Source: Bacillus sp. (in: firmicutes)
GTDB lineage: Bacteria > Bacillota > Bacilli > Bacillales > Bacillaceae_J
Reading direction: 5' to 3'
Assembly: GCA_012842745.1 (NCBI GenBank)
Contig: DUSF01000035.1
Span: 186,001 to 250,000, forward strand
DNA length: 64,000 bases
Under the pieces are notes generated by a model that worked only from the letters and a program-made list of their open reading frames with translations, was not told the DNA's origin and made no database searches. Position numbers and translations under genes: made by a program. The first letter of the stretch is position 1; the number at the start of each line of letters is the position of its first letter. This document shows positions 1 to 9,547 of this stretch, one piece after another.

Positions 1-375
1 TCGACAATGGAGCGCTTTGTTGCTTTCTTAATTGAGGAATATAAAGGTGCCTTCCCAACATGGTTAGCACCTGTTCAAGCAAAGGTCATCCCGGTTTCAA
101 GCGAAGTTCATCTTGACTATGCGAAGCAAGTTCAGGAAAAACTACAATTGGAAGGCTTCCGTGTTGAAATCGATGAGCGTGACGAAAAAATAGGCTATAA
201 AATCCGTGAAGCTCAAATGCAAAAGATTCCTTACATGCTTGTCGTTGGCGATAATGAAATTAAAGAAGAAAGCGTCAATGTCCGTAAATATGGTGAAAAC
301 AAATCTGAAACAGTTTCATTTGCAAAGTTTATGGAAGCACTAAAGGATGAAGTTGCACGAAAGGGTCATAGATAG
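1..375 (+). CDS. thrS: Threonyl-tRNA synthetase, C-terminal part (5' end outside window)
   Basis: Last 124 codons of cytoplasmic threonyl-tRNA synthetase, which charges tRNA-Thr; the catalytic core lies left of the window. What is visible is the alpha/beta anticodon-binding domain shared by class IIa synthetases: a [12 protein letters not shown] strand, the [15 protein letters not shown] helix region and the [12 protein letters not shown] strand. The frame is open from base 1 and ends at TAG, followed by a strong terminator. Position directly upstream of infC matches Bacillus gene order, so thrS (rather than thrZ) is likely. ProRS or HisRS tails are related folds but fit this segment less well. 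Confidence 0.93.
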   Translation, partial: STMERFVAFLIEEYKGAFPTWLAPVQAKVIPVSSEVHLDYAKQVQEKLQLEGFRVEIDERDEKIGYKIREAQMQKIPYMLVVGDNEIKEESVNVRKYGENKSETVSFAKFMEALKDEVARKGHR

Positions 376-390
376 TAGAAAATAGTAGTG

Positions 391-424
391 AATAGGCTGA
401 TTCTGTAATAGAGCAGCCTATTTT
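391..424 (+). terminator. Rho-independent terminator of thrS
   Basis: Perfect 9-bp stem AATAGGCTG / CAGCCTATT with a 14-nt loop, running into TTTT, 16 bases after the thrS stop. Confidence 0.85.
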
Positions 425-499
425 GCAATAAAATACTTGCAACTTTTGGTTGTATCAGTTATTATTAACAGCGTTGTTAATAAATTAGTCTTTTGTATG

Positions 500-528
500 T
501 TGACATTAAAAATTTCTTATGCTACCAT
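500..528 (+). promoter_or_regulatory. Sigma-A promoter of the infC operon
   Basis: TTGACA at 500-505, 17-bp spacer, TACCAT at 523-528 preceded by TG at 520-521 (extended -10). Predicted transcription start near 535, about 200 nt before infC, leaving room for the regulatory leader. Confidence 0.75.
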
Positions 529-534
529 AAATAG

Positions 535-700
535 GTCAAATTGAATATTTCTTTGTGGAAAAAGTAGAGGCACCCGCTTCTCACCTAATTGACGCAAACG
601 TTGTTGATGGGTTTACACAGTCTCGGATGAATGAAGATCGTGAAACGTGGGTGTAGTATGTATGCCGACGTTTTTTTATGTAATCAAACGTCGCCCAAAC
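535..700 (+). promoter_or_regulatory. L20-type autoregulatory leader of infC-rpmI-rplT
   Basis: This fills most of the roughly 360-base gap between thrS and infC. A terminator-like hairpin (AACGT 644-648 with ACGTT 668-672, inner GG/CC pairs) is followed by seven T. An alternative perfect 8-bp stem, CGACGTTT 666-673 with AAACGTCG 686-693, uses the same bases, so the two folds exclude each other. In B. subtilis the equivalent leader binds ribosomal protein L20 and causes premature termination; the gene order here is the same. The L20 contact site was not identified base by base. Confidence 0.7.
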
Positions 701-734
701 GAAAAATTCAGTGAAAAAACCCTGGAGGTGGCTA

Positions 735-1256
735 ATTATTAGTAAAGACTTATTGATTAACGAGGAAATTCGCGCACGTGAAGTTCGACTCGTTGGTGCT
801 AATGGCGATCAAATCGGTATAAAGTCGAGAAACGAAGCTTTAGAAATGGCGCAAACCGCTAATTTAGATTTAGTGATGGTTGCTCCGAATGCAAAACCAC
901 CTGTTTGCCGTATCATGGATTATGGTAAATTCCGTTATGAGCAGCAGAAAAAAGATAAAGAAGCACGTAAAAATCAAAAGGTTATCAGTATTAAGGAAGT
1001 ACGTCTTAGCCCTACTATTGAAGAACATGATTTTAATACGAAACTTCGAAATGCAATCAAGTTTCTAGAAAAAGGCGATAAAGTAAAAGCTAGTATTCGT
1101 TTCAAAGGTCGTGCAATTACACATAAAGAAATCGGTCAAAGAGTTCTCGATCGTCTAGCTGAGCAATGTGCGGAAGTTAGCATCGTTGAACAAAAGCCAA
1201 AAATGGAAGGTCGCAGTATGTTTATCGTATTAGCACCTAAAACTGAAAATAAGTAA
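735..1256 (+). CDS. infC: Translation initiation factor IF-3 (ATT start)
   Basis: IF-3 binds the 30S subunit, prevents premature 70S formation and checks the start codon. The protein has the N-terminal domain ([14 protein letters not shown]), a basic linker rich in Lys ([13 protein letters not shown]) and the C-terminal domain with [14 protein letters not shown] and a closing FIVLAPK. The start is taken as ATT at 735, giving 173 residues beginning (M)[15 protein letters not shown] at 724-728 lies 6 bases upstream, whereas the in-frame GTG at 711 precedes that ribosome site and would place it inside the coding region. IF-3 genes classically use ATT, which lets IF-3 repress its own translation. 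First gene of infC-rpmI-rplT. Confidence 0.95.
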   Translation: MISKDLLINEEIRAREVRLVGANGDQIGIKSRNEALEMAQTANLDLVMVAPNAKPPVCRIMDYGKFRYEQQKKDKEARKNQKVISIKEVRLSPTIEEHDFNTKLRNAIKFLEKGDKVKASIRFKGRAITHKEIGQRVLDRLAEQCAEVSIVEQKPKMEGRSMFIVLAPKTENK

Positions 1257-1292
1257 AAGTTATACAACCATGATTTTGAGGAGGAAAACCAA

Positions 1293-1490
1293 ATGCCAAA
1301 AATGAAAACTCATAGAGCTTCAGCAAAGCGTTTCAAAAAAACTGGAAGCGGCAAAGTGAAGCGTTCACATGCTTATACAAGCCACTTATTTGCAAATAAA
1401 GAACAAAAAGTAAAACGCAAGCTTCGCAAAGGTGCTTTAGTAAGTGCTGGTGACTATAAGCGCATTAAGCAAATGATTTCCAACTTATAA
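1293..1490 (+). CDS. rpmI: 50S ribosomal protein L35
   Basis: A 65-residue, very basic protein with the L35 signature at the N-terminus ([20 protein letters not shown]) and KLRKGALVS near the end. It is a structural protein of the large ribosomal subunit. GAGGAGG ribosome site 10 bases upstream of ATG. Second gene of the infC operon, 36 bp after infC and 81 bp before rplT, the invariant order in Bacillus. Confidence 0.97.
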   Translation: MPKMKTHRASAKRFKKTGSGKVKRSHAYTSHLFANKEQKVKRKLRKGALVSAGDYKRIKQMISNL

Positions 1491-1571
1491 TTTATAAGTG
1501 GAACAGTCATTTTAGCAGACTCGGGAAAAATAGCAGACTTATTTCAGACATAGATCTTAGGAGGGAATCAC

Positions 1572-1928
1572 ATGCCAAGAGTAAAAGGCGGTACAGTAAC
1601 GCGTCGTCGTCGTAAACGCGTATTAAAATTAGCAAAAGGTTATTTCGGTTCAAAACATACATTATTTAAAGTTGCGAAACAACAAGTAATGAAATCTTTA
1701 ATGTATGCTTATCGTGACCGTCGCCAAAAGAAGCGCGACTTCCGTAAGCTTTGGATTACACGTATCAATGCAGCTGCACGTTTGAATGGTCTTTCATACA
1801 GCCGCATGATGCACGGCTTAAAGGTTGCTGGTATCGAAATCAACCGCAAAATGTTAGCTGAACTTGCTGTAAGCGATGAAAAAGCATTCGCAGAATTAGC
1901 ATCAAAAGCAAAAGCAAGCATACAATAA
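1572..1928 (+). CDS. rplT: 50S ribosomal protein L20
   Basis: A 118-residue basic protein, full family length. The N-terminal tail [19 protein letters not shown] and the motifs [17 protein letters not shown] and [14 protein letters not shown] are diagnostic for L20, an early assembly protein of the 50S subunit that binds 23S rRNA. In Bacillus it is also the repressor of its own operon through the upstream leader. AGGAGG ribosome site precedes ATG; a strong terminator follows and closes the operon. Confidence 0.97.
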   Translation: MPRVKGGTVTRRRRKRVLKLAKGYFGSKHTLFKVAKQQVMKSLMYAYRDRRQKKRDFRKLWITRINAAARLNGLSYSRMMHGLKVAGIEINRKMLAELAVSDEKAFAELASKAKASIQ

Positions 1929-1936
1929 CTATCGTA

Positions 1937-1976
1937 AAAAAGGTCATTCCACTATTGTAGAGGGATGGCCTTTTTC
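1937..1976 (+). terminator. Terminator of infC-rpmI-rplT
   Basis: AAAAAGGTCATTCC at 1937-1950 pairs with GGGATGGCCTTTTT at 1962-1975, with two G.T pairs, and ends in T5. Confidence 0.85.
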
Positions 1977-1998
1977 GGTAATTGAGAGGAGCTACACT

Positions 1999-2274
1999 AT
2001 GAATATATATATATTAATCGGATATTTCATCATCATCAATATTACGGGGTTTATTTTAATGGGGGTCGATAAAAAGCGCTCACAAAAGGCGCAGTGGAGA
2101 ATACCGGAAATGAGATTTTGGACAATCGGACTCCTAGGTGGCGGCATTGGATTATACTTGGGGATGCAATCATACCATCATAAAACAAAGCACAAAACAT
2201 TTACCATTGGGATGCCACTCGTCATTTTAGTAAATATTTTGTGCTATGGGTATGCTCTATTCCTCGTGATTTAA
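1999..2274 (+). CDS. ysdA: DUF1294 small membrane protein (YsdA-like)
   Basis: A 91-residue protein with three hydrophobic segments (about residues 4-22, 40-57 and 73-90) and the DUF1294 core: MGVDKKRSQKAQWRIPE, then LLGGGIGLYLGM and HHKTKHKTF. These charged and glycine-rich elements are typical of the family, whose biochemical role is unknown. GAGAGGAGC ribosome site upstream of ATG. It follows the L20 terminator, as ysdA does in B. subtilis, and its last 18 bases overlap the 3' end of the convergent ysdB. Confidence 0.88.
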   Translation: MNIYILIGYFIIINITGFILMGVDKKRSQKAQWRIPEMRFWTIGLLGGGIGLYLGMQSYHHKTKHKTFTIGMPLVILVNILCYGYALFLVI

Positions 2275-2649
2275 AAAGTTGCGAATTGGATTTTTCCAAT
2301 CAATTCTTGCATTCGGATAATTTTTTTTGACCGCTTCCTCTATTTTTAAGAAATCTTTACGTTCTAGCCCCTGCAATTTATTCGTGTCTTTTGCCCAAAT
2401 AAAAATGGAGACAACATCGAACGCATTTTCAGTAGTTCCCAAATATTTTTCCCCTTCGAAAAGTACCCCTTTATACGTAATTAAAAAGTTTTTTCGAACA
2501 TTGTCACGGTCGTCCCAAAAATAAAATTGTTTTTGCTCATGGGCCAGCTCAAGCTTACGTTTTGGATTTAAGATATATTTGACAGTTTTCACAATAAGGA
2601 AAATAATTAATGCTAAAATTAGAAATCGAAAGAGGATGACAGTAAACAT
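2257..2649 (-). CDS. ysdB: YsdB-like membrane-anchored protein
   Basis: One N-terminal transmembrane helix (FTVILFRFLILALIIFLIV) followed by a soluble domain with FYFWDDRDNVRKNFLITYKG and ENAFDVVSIFIWAKD. By similarity and position it corresponds to B. subtilis YsdB, known as a sigma-W-pathway protein of uncertain function. The start at 2649 gives 130 residues, and an AGGGGG site sits 8 bases upstream; a longer frame to 2691 lacks such a site. Transcribed against its neighbours ysdA and the dUTPase gene. Confidence 0.8.
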   Translation of the reverse strand: MFTVILFRFLILALIIFLIVKTVKYILNPKRKLELAHEQKQFYFWDDRDNVRKNFLITYKGVLFEGEKYLGTTENAFDVVSIFIWAKDTNKLQGLERKDFLKIEEAVKKNYPNARIDWKNPIRNFLNHEE

Positions 2650-2808
2650 AACAAAACCCCCTAGTAAATTGCTAGTATCATTATTATACAATACGGTTCG
2701 GGGATATAGTTGGTTTCAATTAATGATAAATTTACACAGCAACATTATAGTTTAACTATGAATGCGTTTGTTATAATGGAGAATATGCACAAGGTAGGAG
2801 GATTCAAG

Positions 2809-3294
2809 ATGTTAACAAAATTATTCAGTCTTCAAAGAGAATTAGATCAGCGGATTGAAAAAGAGCACGGGCTTGAACAAGCCGATTTAATGGATAAAAA
2901 AATTATGGCGCTTTTAGTAGAGCTCGGTGAACTCGCCAATGAAACCCGCTGCTTTAAATTTTGGAGTAAAAAAGCAGCTGCCAAACGTGATGTCATTTTA
3001 GAGGAGTACGTCGATGGCATTCACTTTATTTTGTCAATAGGGCTTGAACTAGGCATTGAAGCCGATGTAAGCTTGAGCCTAGTAGATGAATACAGAGACT
3101 TAGTAGAACAATTCCAAGAAGTGTATGCAACTATCATCGATTTTCGCAGACAATTAACTTCAGAAAACTACCATAAAATTTTTAATGAATACATATTATT
3201 AGGTAAACTGCTCGGATTTTCAGCAGATGATATTGAAAAAGCATACAGAATGAAAAATGAAGTGAATCATAAGCGCCAAGATCAGGGATATTAA
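2809..3294 (+). CDS. Dimeric all-alpha dUTPase (dUTPase_2 family)
   Basis: Predicted to hydrolyse dUTP to dUMP and pyrophosphate, keeping uracil out of DNA and feeding dTMP synthesis. The all-alpha NTP pyrophosphatase signature is visible: [15 protein letters not shown] supplies the ExxE metal ligands, and [16 protein letters not shown] supplies the second acidic pair. 161 residues from ATG 2809, chosen because TAGGAGG lies 8 bases upstream; the frame is open further up to 2710 without such a site. Hexameric beta-type dUTPases are unrelated. It stands between ysdB and ysdC, an added gene compared with the order I recall for B. subtilis. Confidence 0.85.
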   Translation: MLTKLFSLQRELDQRIEKEHGLEQADLMDKKIMALLVELGELANETRCFKFWSKKAAAKRDVILEEYVDGIHFILSIGLELGIEADVSLSLVDEYRDLVEQFQEVYATIIDFRRQLTSENYHKIFNEYILLGKLLGFSADDIEKAYRMKNEVNHKRQDQGY

Positions 3295-3340
3295 TGATAA
3301 TCGCCAAATTTTAAAAATTGGAAGGGAGTCTTTTATACAT

Positions 3341-4429
3341 ATGACAAAGCAATTGGATGAAACGTTGACAATGTTAAAGGATTTAACGGATGCAAAAGGA
3401 ATTCCTGGAGACGAGCGTGAAGCTCGGGAGGTTATGAAAAAATATATAGCTCCATATGCTGACGAAATGATTAGTGATAACCTAGGTAGCTTAATTGCCA
3501 AAAAGATAGGCAAAGAAGATGGTCCGAAAATCATGGTTGCCGGACATCTTGATGAAGTTGGTTTCATGGTGACGCAAATTACTGAGAAAGGTTTTCTAAG
3601 ATTCCAAACAGTTGGTGGCTGGTGGTCGCAAGTGATGCTGGCTCAACGTGTAACGGTGATGACGAAAAAAGGAAACATCACTGGCATCATCGGTTCAAAA
3701 CCGCCGCATATTTTGACTCCTGAAGCTCGTAAAAAGGTTGTTGATATTAAAGATATGTTTATTGATATTGGCGCGACAAGCAAGGAAGAAGCGATGGGAT
3801 GGGGTGTTTTGCCTGGTGATTCGATTGTTCCTTATTTTGAATTTACCGTTATGAATAACGAAAAAATGCTGCTTGCGAAAGCATGGGATAATCGCATTGG
3901 CTGTGCGATTGCGATTGATGTTTTAAAAAATTTAAAAGGTGTCGAACATCCAAATATAGTTTACGGTGTTGGCACCGTGCAAGAAGAGGTTGGGCTAAGA
4001 GGTGCAAAAACAGCAACAGCGCAAATTAAACCTGATATTGGTTTTGCGGTTGATGTTGGCATTGCGGGGGATACGCCTGGAGTTACTGAAAAAGAAGCTG
4101 TTAGTAAAATGGGAGCAGGGCCACAAATTATTTTATATGATGCATCGATTGTTTCCCATAAAGGATTGCGCGACTTTGTTGTTAGCATTGCTGAGGAACA
4201 TAACATTCCATATCAATTTGATTCTATGGCTGGCGGCGGAACGGATGCAGGCTCGATTCATATAACGGCAAATGGTGTGCCTGCTTTAGCGATTACAATT
4301 GCAACGCGTTACATCCACTCAAATGCGGCGATGCTTCACCGTGATGATTATGAAAATGCCGTAAAACTAATCGTGGAAGTCATTAAACAGTTAGATGCAA
4401 CTAAGGTAAAGGAAATCATTTTTGATTAA
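3341..4429 (+). CDS. ysdC: M42 family metallo-aminopeptidase YsdC
   Basis: Cytoplasmic two-metal aminopeptidase of the M42 (glutamyl aminopeptidase / former cellulase M) family, 362 residues, the normal length. Metal and catalytic residues are in place: [12 protein letters not shown] (His, Asp), [10 protein letters not shown] (bridging Asp), [12 protein letters not shown] (catalytic EE), FAVDVG (Asp) and RYIHSNAAM (His). The start ATG 3341 follows GGAAGGGAG. It probably trims peptides during turnover; the exact substrate cannot be read from sequence. Same position as ysdC of B. subtilis. Confidence 0.93.
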   Translation: MTKQLDETLTMLKDLTDAKGIPGDEREAREVMKKYIAPYADEMISDNLGSLIAKKIGKEDGPKIMVAGHLDEVGFMVTQITEKGFLRFQTVGGWWSQVMLAQRVTVMTKKGNITGIIGSKPPHILTPEARKKVVDIKDMFIDIGATSKEEAMGWGVLPGDSIVPYFEFTVMNNEKMLLAKAWDNRIGCAIAIDVLKNLKGVEHPNIVYGVGTVQEEVGLRGAKTATAQIKPDIGFAVDVGIAGDTPGVTEKEAVSKMGAGPQIILYDASIVSHKGLRDFVVSIAEEHNIPYQFDSMAGGGTDAGSIHITANGVPALAITIATRYIHSNAAMLHRDDYENAVKLIVEVIKQLDATKVKEIIFD

Positions 4430-4440
4430 AAAACGCGAAC

Positions 4441-4484
4441 AAAAACGGGGTATCTTTATAACGTAAAGACCGCCCCGTTTTTGT
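4441..4484. terminator. Bidirectional terminator between ysdC and sspI
   Basis: Perfect 10-bp stem AAAAACGGGG (4441-4450) / CCCCGTTTTT (4473-4482). A-run on one side and T-run on the other, so it can end both the rightward ysdC and leftward sspI transcripts. Confidence 0.85.
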
Positions 4485-4489
4485 TTTGT

Positions 4490-4702
4490 TCACTGCTTTT
4501 GCAAGCCGGTTTTTAAGTTGCTGAGCATTTCTTCTTTTTCTTCCTCATTGGCATTTTGCCAAATTACTTCAAAAAGCACACCAAGCCCTGGCAGCATTTT
4601 TTCTTCTTGACTACGGATTGCATCGATAATGGTATCCTCTAGCTGTTCCTTTGTGTTATCGTGAACATTTTGAATAATTGCATGGCGAAGATTTAAATTC
4701 AT
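4490..4702 (-). CDS. sspI: Small acid-soluble spore protein I
   Basis: A 70-residue acidic protein with the SspI signature ([17 protein letters not shown], then [19 protein letters not shown]). SspI is a minor forespore protein packed into the spore core; it is not of the alpha/beta DNA-binding SASP type. AAAGGAG lies upstream of the ATG. It is a single-gene unit pointing left between ysdC and the methyltransferase gene, the same arrangement as in B. subtilis, and marks the organism as an endospore former. Confidence 0.95.
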   Translation of the reverse strand: MNLNLRHAIIQNVHDNTKEQLEDTIIDAIRSQEEKMLPGLGVLFEVIWQNANEEEKEEMLSNLKTGLQKQ

Positions 4703-4722
4703 TTATCGGCATCTCCTTTCAT

Positions 4723-4751
4723 TAAAATGTTTTTTCTATAAGGTTTCATTT
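4723..4751 (-). promoter_or_regulatory. Possible sigma-G promoter of sspI
   Basis: Reading leftwards: AAATG (bases 4751-4747) as -35, 17-bp spacer, CATTTTA (4729-4723) as -10, compared with the sigma-G pattern GHATR-N17/18-CATNHTA. One mismatch in the -35. SspI genes are made in the forespore under sigma-G. Confidence 0.45.
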
Positions 4752-4833
4752 ACTAGTTTCTACAAAATTAATTGGATTATGTAAAATTCCTAGTTATAAT
4801 GAATAGTGAAATGAGATGATGAGGTGGCATATG

Positions 4834-5589
4834 ATGATTAGCCGAATTGAATCGACACAAAATCCACGTGTGAAGCAGTGGAAAAAGCTACAAACAAAAA
4901 AAGAACGAAATAAAACTGGTTTGTTTTTAATAGAAGGAATGCATTTAATCGAGGAGGCATTGAAATATAAGGCTTTTATTAAAGAATTGATTGTGCGAGA
5001 GGGTACGGAATATTCCTTATTAGATGTGGGGAATATTGATATTTTTGAAGTGACTGAAGATATTATGAAGCATATTTCTGATACGGAAACACCGCAAGGG
5101 ATTGCTGCTGTATGTGGAATAGAAGGCCCGACACCAATCAATATCGCCACAGCTAAGCTTCTATTAGTTGATAATGTTCAAGACCCAGGCAATCTTGGCA
5201 CAATGATTCGCACAGCAGATGCGGTTGGAATGGATGCTGTTATTCTAGGGGAAGGCTGTGTAGATTTATATAATGGCAAGGTCATTCGGGCGACACAAGG
5301 CTCTTTATTCCATATTCCGATTATGGAAGGAAGCTTAGATGTATGGATCAAACGTCTAACTGCTATTGGTGTACCAGTGTTTGGCACCGCACTAGAAGGT
5401 GCACGCAATTATAAAGAAATTGAGCCAAAGAAGAATTTTGCCTTGCTTGTTGGCAATGAAGGAAAGGGCGTTGATCCTACATTATTAAAGCAAACGGACG
5501 AGAATCTTTATATCCCGATTTACGGCAAAGCTGAATCATTGAATGTGTCCATAGCAACAGGGATTCTTTTGTACCATTTACGTGGGTAA
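4834..5589 (+). CDS. ysgA: TrmH/SpoU-family rRNA 2'-O-methyltransferase
   Basis: SAM-dependent ribose methyltransferase of the SPOUT superfamily, probably acting on rRNA. N-terminal substrate-binding domain (RVKQWKKLQTKKERN, FLIEGMHLIEEAL) then the knotted SPOUT domain with the three SpoU motifs: VQDPGNLGTMIRTADA, LLVGNEGKGVD and IPIYGKAESLNVSIATGILLY. Start ATG 4834 gives 251 residues; GAGGTGG sits 7 bases upstream, and ATG 4831 one codon earlier is equally possible. Stands just before the pheS leader, as ysgA does in B. subtilis. Confidence 0.9.
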   Translation: MISRIESTQNPRVKQWKKLQTKKERNKTGLFLIEGMHLIEEALKYKAFIKELIVREGTEYSLLDVGNIDIFEVTEDIMKHISDTETPQGIAAVCGIEGPTPINIATAKLLLVDNVQDPGNLGTMIRTADAVGMDAVILGEGCVDLYNGKVIRATQGSLFHIPIMEGSLDVWIKRLTAIGVPVFGTALEGARNYKEIEPKKNFALLVGNEGKGVDPTLLKQTDENLYIPIYGKAESLNVSIATGILLYHLRG

Positions 5590-5602
5590 TTTTCAGAAAC
5601 GT

Positions 5603-5631
5603 TTGCCTCTTTCTTAAACATATACTATAAT
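5603..5631 (+). promoter_or_regulatory. Sigma-A promoter of pheST
   Basis: TTGCCT (5603-5608), 17-bp spacer, TATAAT (5626-5631). Transcription would start near 5638, right at the beginning of the T-box leader. Confidence 0.75.
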
Positions 5632-5637
5632 AGTAAA

Positions 5638-5940
5638 GAAAATTTTATAGACATAAGCTATGAAGGAACATAGTACGTTACCTCTCAACATGTAGGGAGA
5701 AGATGCCGTAGACTGCAAGCATCTTTATGATTGAAGTAGCCGAATTCACTCTGGAGCTGATACTTGGACCTGAAGATTGACCGGAATCACGAAAACTGGT
5801 CATTCCAAAAGTAAAGGTATTCCGGTTAGAAAACCGTTATTTGAATGAAGTGAACAGTACGTAATATGTGCTGTTAATTAGGGTGGTACCGCGAATGATA
5901 AGCTTTCGTCCCTTTATTGGGATTGAAGGCTTTTTTTATT
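5638..5940 (+). promoter_or_regulatory. T-box leader (tRNA-Phe sensing) of pheST
   Basis: The canonical T-box AGGGTGGTACCGCG lies at 5880-5893. It is followed by a terminator hairpin at 5900-5937 (AAGC-TTC-TCCC pairing with GGGA-GAA-GCTT) ending in T7. A stem I region with AGTAGCCGAATTCACT offers TTC (5745-5747) as the specifier, a Phe codon, which fits the gene downstream. Uncharged tRNA-Phe is expected to stabilise the antiterminator and allow pheST transcription. The leader accounts for the whole 380-base gap before pheS. Confidence 0.92.
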
Positions 5941-5971
5941 TTCTAAAAATTTAAGGAGGATCAAAATCACA

Positions 5972-7003
5972 ATGGAAGCACGATTAAAAGAACTGCAAAA
6001 AGAAGCTCTTCTAAAAGTGGAGCAGGCCGAGGATTTAAAAGCATTAAATGACATCCGTGTTGCTTATTTAGGAAAAAAAGGTCCGATTACAGAAGTATTA
6101 CGTGGCATGGGAAAATTATCGGAAGAGGAAAGGCCGATTATTGGGCAGCTAGCTAACGATGTTCGCGCCGCAATTCAAGAAAAATTGGAAGAAAAGCAGG
6201 AAAGATTTGAAAAACAGGAAGTTGAGAAAAAGCTGGCAATGGAAACCGTTGATGTAACGCTTCCAGGACGCCCAGTGCGCGCTGGCAACCATCATCCATT
6301 AACTGCTGTCATTGAAGAAATTGAGGATTTATTTATCGGTATGGGCTACCAAATTGCCGAAGGCCCTGAGGTGGAAACGGATTATTACAATTTTGAAGCG
6401 TTGAATCTGCCAAAAGGACATCCAGCACGGGATATGCAAGATTCCTTCTACATAACAGAAGAAATTTTACTGCGTACCCAAACATCTACAGTTCAGCCGA
6501 GAACTATGCATAAACATGAAGGCCGTGGACCTGTAAAAATCATTTGTCCAGGAAAAGTGTATCGTCGTGATAATGATGATGCCACCCATTCCCATCAGTT
6601 CATGCAAATTGAAGGCTTAGTTGTTGATGAAAATATTCGAATGAGCGACCTGAAAGGAACACTTGAAGTTTTTGCGAAAAAGATGTTTGGCGAAGACCGC
6701 AAAATTCGCCTTCGCCCAAGCTTTTTCCCTTTTACAGAGCCATCCGTTGAAATAGATGTTTCCTGTATGTGCGGCGGGCATGGCTGTTCCATCTGTAAGC
6801 AAACAGGCTGGATTGAAATTCTAGGTGCAGGTATGGTGCATCCGAATGTTCTTGAAATGGCTGGCTTTGATTCGAAAAAATACACAGGCTTTGCGTTCGG
6901 AATGGGGCCTGAGCGAATCGCGATGTTGAAATACGGCATTGATGATATCCGTCATTTCTATACGAATGATATCCGCTTTTTAAAACAATTTAAACGCGCA
7001 TAA
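5972..7003 (+). CDS. pheS: Phenylalanyl-tRNA synthetase alpha subunit
   Basis: Catalytic subunit of the heterotetrameric PheRS that charges tRNA-Phe. 343 residues with an N-terminal coiled-coil (about 1-90, rich in Glu/Lys) that binds tRNA and a class II core: motif 2 with [21 protein letters not shown], and motif 3 [17 protein letters not shown] near the C-terminus. AAGGAGG ribosome site before ATG. Co-transcribed with pheT 16 bp downstream, behind the Phe T-box. Confidence 0.98.
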   Translation: MEARLKELQKEALLKVEQAEDLKALNDIRVAYLGKKGPITEVLRGMGKLSEEERPIIGQLANDVRAAIQEKLEEKQERFEKQEVEKKLAMETVDVTLPGRPVRAGNHHPLTAVIEEIEDLFIGMGYQIAEGPEVETDYYNFEALNLPKGHPARDMQDSFYITEEILLRTQTSTVQPRTMHKHEGRGPVKIICPGKVYRRDNDDATHSHQFMQIEGLVVDENIRMSDLKGTLEVFAKKMFGEDRKIRLRPSFFPFTEPSVEIDVSCMCGGHGCSICKQTGWIEILGAGMVHPNVLEMAGFDSKKYTGFAFGMGPERIAMLKYGIDDIRHFYTNDIRFLKQFKRA

Positions 7004-7019
7004 TTAAGGGGGTTACAAC

Positions 7020-9446
7020 GTGTTAGTATCTTATAATTGGCTAAAAGACTATGTTGATATAAATGATATTTCAGCTGAAGACTTGGCAGAAAAGATTACG
7101 AAAGCCGGGATTGAAGTTGAACAAGTTGAGGTTTTGAATAAAGGGATTGAAGGTATTGTTGTTGGTCATGTCTTAGAATGTGTCAAACACCCTGAGGCTG
7201 ATAAGCTTAATATTTGTCAAGTTGACCTTGGCGAAGAGGAGCCAAAGCAAATTATTTGCGGGGCACCGAATGTGGCAGCAGGACAAAAGGTCATTGTTGC
7301 GAAAATCGGTGCTGTTCTTCCAGGAAATTTTAAAATTAAAAAAGCAAAGCTCCGTGGTGAGGTTTCCAATGGGATGATTTGCTCTTTACAAGAGCTTGGT
7401 ATTGAAACGAAATTTGTACCAAAAGAATATGCAACAGGAATTTTTGTTTTTCCATTTGATGTAGAGGTTGGTACAGACGCACTTGAATACTTAAATTTAA
7501 ACGATAAAGTGCTAGAGCTTAGCTTAACACCGAATCGTTCTGACGCCTTAAGCATGCTAGGTGTTGCCTATGAAGTTGCTGCCATTTTAGGACGTGAAGT
7601 AAAGCTGCCAAAACTAGTCATTACTGAAACGAAAGAAAAAGCTTCAGATTATATTAAAATTACGATTGATGCAAAGGAAGATTGTCCGTATTATGCTGCT
7701 CGTGTCGTAAAAGGCGTCAAAATTGCTCCATCACCGCTATGGATGCAAACTCGCTTAATGGCTGCTGGCATCCGCCCAATTAATAATGTAGTTGATATTA
7801 CAAACTATATTTTAATTGAATATGGCCAACCGTTACACGCCTTTGACTATGACCGTTTAGGATCAAAAGAAATTTTAGTAAGACGGGCAAAACAGGAAGA
7901 AAAATTTGTAACGCTTGACGACCAAGAACGAGCATTAAAAGATGACCAGCTTCTGATTACAAATGGTACAGAGCCTGTTGCTTTGGCAGGTGTAATGGGC
8001 GGTGCTGATTCTGAAGTACATGATGGTACCGTTAATGTTTTAATCGAAGCGGCCGTTTTTAATGGTCAAACAGTTCGCCGGGCATCAAAATATCATGCTC
8101 TTCGCAGTGAAGCAAGCACTCGTTTTGAAAAAGGTATAGACCCACTTCGTACAAAAGAAGCAGGTGATCGTGCCGCAGCATTAATGGCTGAACTTGCTGG
8201 TGGGGAAATTCTCGAAGGCGTTGTTGACGTCGATTATTTAGATACTACATCTATAAAAGTGACTGTATCAACGGAGCGCATTAACCAAGTTTTGGGAACT
8301 AGCATCACAACGGAGGAAGTAGGGCAAATATTTGCACGTTTGCAATTTGCCTACACAGAAAATAATGGTGAATTTACAGTAACAGCACCGTCAAGAAGAC
8401 GTGATATTGCGATTCCTGAAGATTTAATTGAGGAAGTGGCCCGCCTTTACGGCTATGATTATATTCCAACGACATTGCCAATCGGTGATGCAACACCTGG
8501 AAAATTATCTACTTATCAAGCTAAGCGCCGTAAGGTCCGCCGATTTTTAGAAGGAGCAGGATTGACTGAGGCTGTTACGTATTCACTAACAAGCTCCGAT
8601 AAAGTGGAATGGTATAAAGATGATACTACAAAAGCAACACCAATCCGCCTATCAATGCCAATGAGTGAAGAGCGCAGTACGTTACGCTTGAGTTTAGTGC
8701 CGCACTTACTTGAGGCAGTTGCTCATAACAATGCACGTCAAATCGCTGATGTAGCACTTTATGAAATTGGAAAAGTATATTTAATCCCTGAGAAAATTGA
8801 AGCAGAACAGCCAAATGAAAGAGAGAATTTGGCAGGTGCGATAACTGGATTATGGCACACCCATTCTTGGCAAGGGGAAAAGAAAGCTGTTGATTTCTTT
8901 GTAGCCAAAGGAATTCTTGAAGGCTTATTTGCCTTGCTTCGTTTGGATGGCCGTATAACCTTTGAACAAGGCAAGAAAGAAGGCCTTCATCCTGGACGGA
9001 CAGCAATCATAAAGTTGGACGATGAATATCTTGGTTTTGTCGGTCAAGTACATCCTGAAGAGCAAAAGGCGCTTGACCTTGCCCCAACATATGTATACGA
9101 AATTAACTTAGATAAACTATTGCGTGCAGATGCTCCGGAAATTAAATATGAAGCAATACCACGCTTCCCATCGATTACACGTGATATTGCTTTAGTAGTC
9201 GACGACAATGTTGTTGCAGGAAATATTCAAGCTGCTATAAAAGAAGCTGGCGGCAAGCTTCTTAAAGAAGTATCAATTTTTGATTTATACCAAGGTGAGC
9301 ATTTGGAAAAAGGCAAAAAATCACTTGCTTTCTCATTGCGTTATTTTGATCCAGAAAAAACATTAACAGATGAAGAAGTTGCTAAAGCACATGAACAAGT
9401 GTTAGAGGCTGTTGAAGAAAAAGTAGGTGCAGCCTTAAGAGGCTAA
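7020..9446 (+). CDS. pheT: Phenylalanyl-tRNA synthetase beta subunit
   Basis: 808-residue beta subunit of PheRS, full length. Domains in order: N-terminal EMAP/OB-like tRNA-binding domain (about 40-150, [13 protein letters not shown]), B3/B4 editing domain (about 210-400, with [13 protein letters not shown]), B5 domain, core-like domain ([13 protein letters not shown]) and a C-terminal ferredoxin-fold anticodon-binding domain ([15 protein letters not shown]). It edits Tyr-tRNA-Phe and binds the tRNA. GTG start at 7020 after AAGGGGG. Closed by a terminator. Confidence 0.97.
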   Translation: MLVSYNWLKDYVDINDISAEDLAEKITKAGIEVEQVEVLNKGIEGIVVGHVLECVKHPEADKLNICQVDLGEEEPKQIICGAPNVAAGQKVIVAKIGAVLPGNFKIKKAKLRGEVSNGMICSLQELGIETKFVPKEYATGIFVFPFDVEVGTDALEYLNLNDKVLELSLTPNRSDALSMLGVAYEVAAILGREVKLPKLVITETKEKASDYIKITIDAKEDCPYYAARVVKGVKIAPSPLWMQTRLMAAGIRPINNVVDITNYILIEYGQPLHAFDYDRLGSKEILVRRAKQEEKFVTLDDQERALKDDQLLITNGTEPVALAGVMGGADSEVHDGTVNVLIEAAVFNGQTVRRASKYHALRSEASTRFEKGIDPLRTKEAGDRAAALMAELAGGEILEGVVDVDYLDTTSIKVTVSTERINQVLGTSITTEEVGQIFARLQFAYTENNGEFTVTAPSRRRDIAIPEDLIEEVARLYGYDYIPTTLPIGDATPGKLSTYQAKRRKVRRFLEGAGLTEAVTYSLTSSDKVEWYKDDTTKATPIRLSMPMSEERSTLRLSLVPHLLEAVAHNNARQIADVALYEIGKVYLIPEKIEAEQPNERENLAGAITGLWHTHSWQGEKKAVDFFVAKGILEGLFALLRLDGRITFEQGKKEGLHPGRTAIIKLDDEYLGFVGQVHPEEQKALDLAPTYVYEINLDKLLRADAPEIKYEAIPRFPSITRDIALVVDDNVVAGNIQAAIKEAGGKLLKEVSIFDLYQGEHLEKGKKSLAFSLRYFDPEKTLTDEEVAKAHEQVLEAVEEKVGAALRG

Positions 9447-9465
9447 GTACACTTTACTTTCCAAT

Positions 9466-9509
9466 AAAAAGAGCTAAGTTTGCATACTGCATCCTTTAGC
9501 TCTTTTTTT
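9466..9509. terminator. Terminator after pheT, shared with the HPr gene
   Basis: AAAAAGAGCTAAG (9466-9478) faces CTTTAGCTCTTTTT (9494-9507), giving A-run and T-run flanks. It can serve both pheT and the leftward HPr gene. Confidence 0.8.
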
Positions 9510-9547
9510 GTAAATATATTCTTTCATAATTATCGGATGGAGTATCA

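Noticed and set aside
2327-2524. Plus-strand frame opposite ysdB
   Set aside because: Shadow of ysdB; no ribosome site or protein-like composition.
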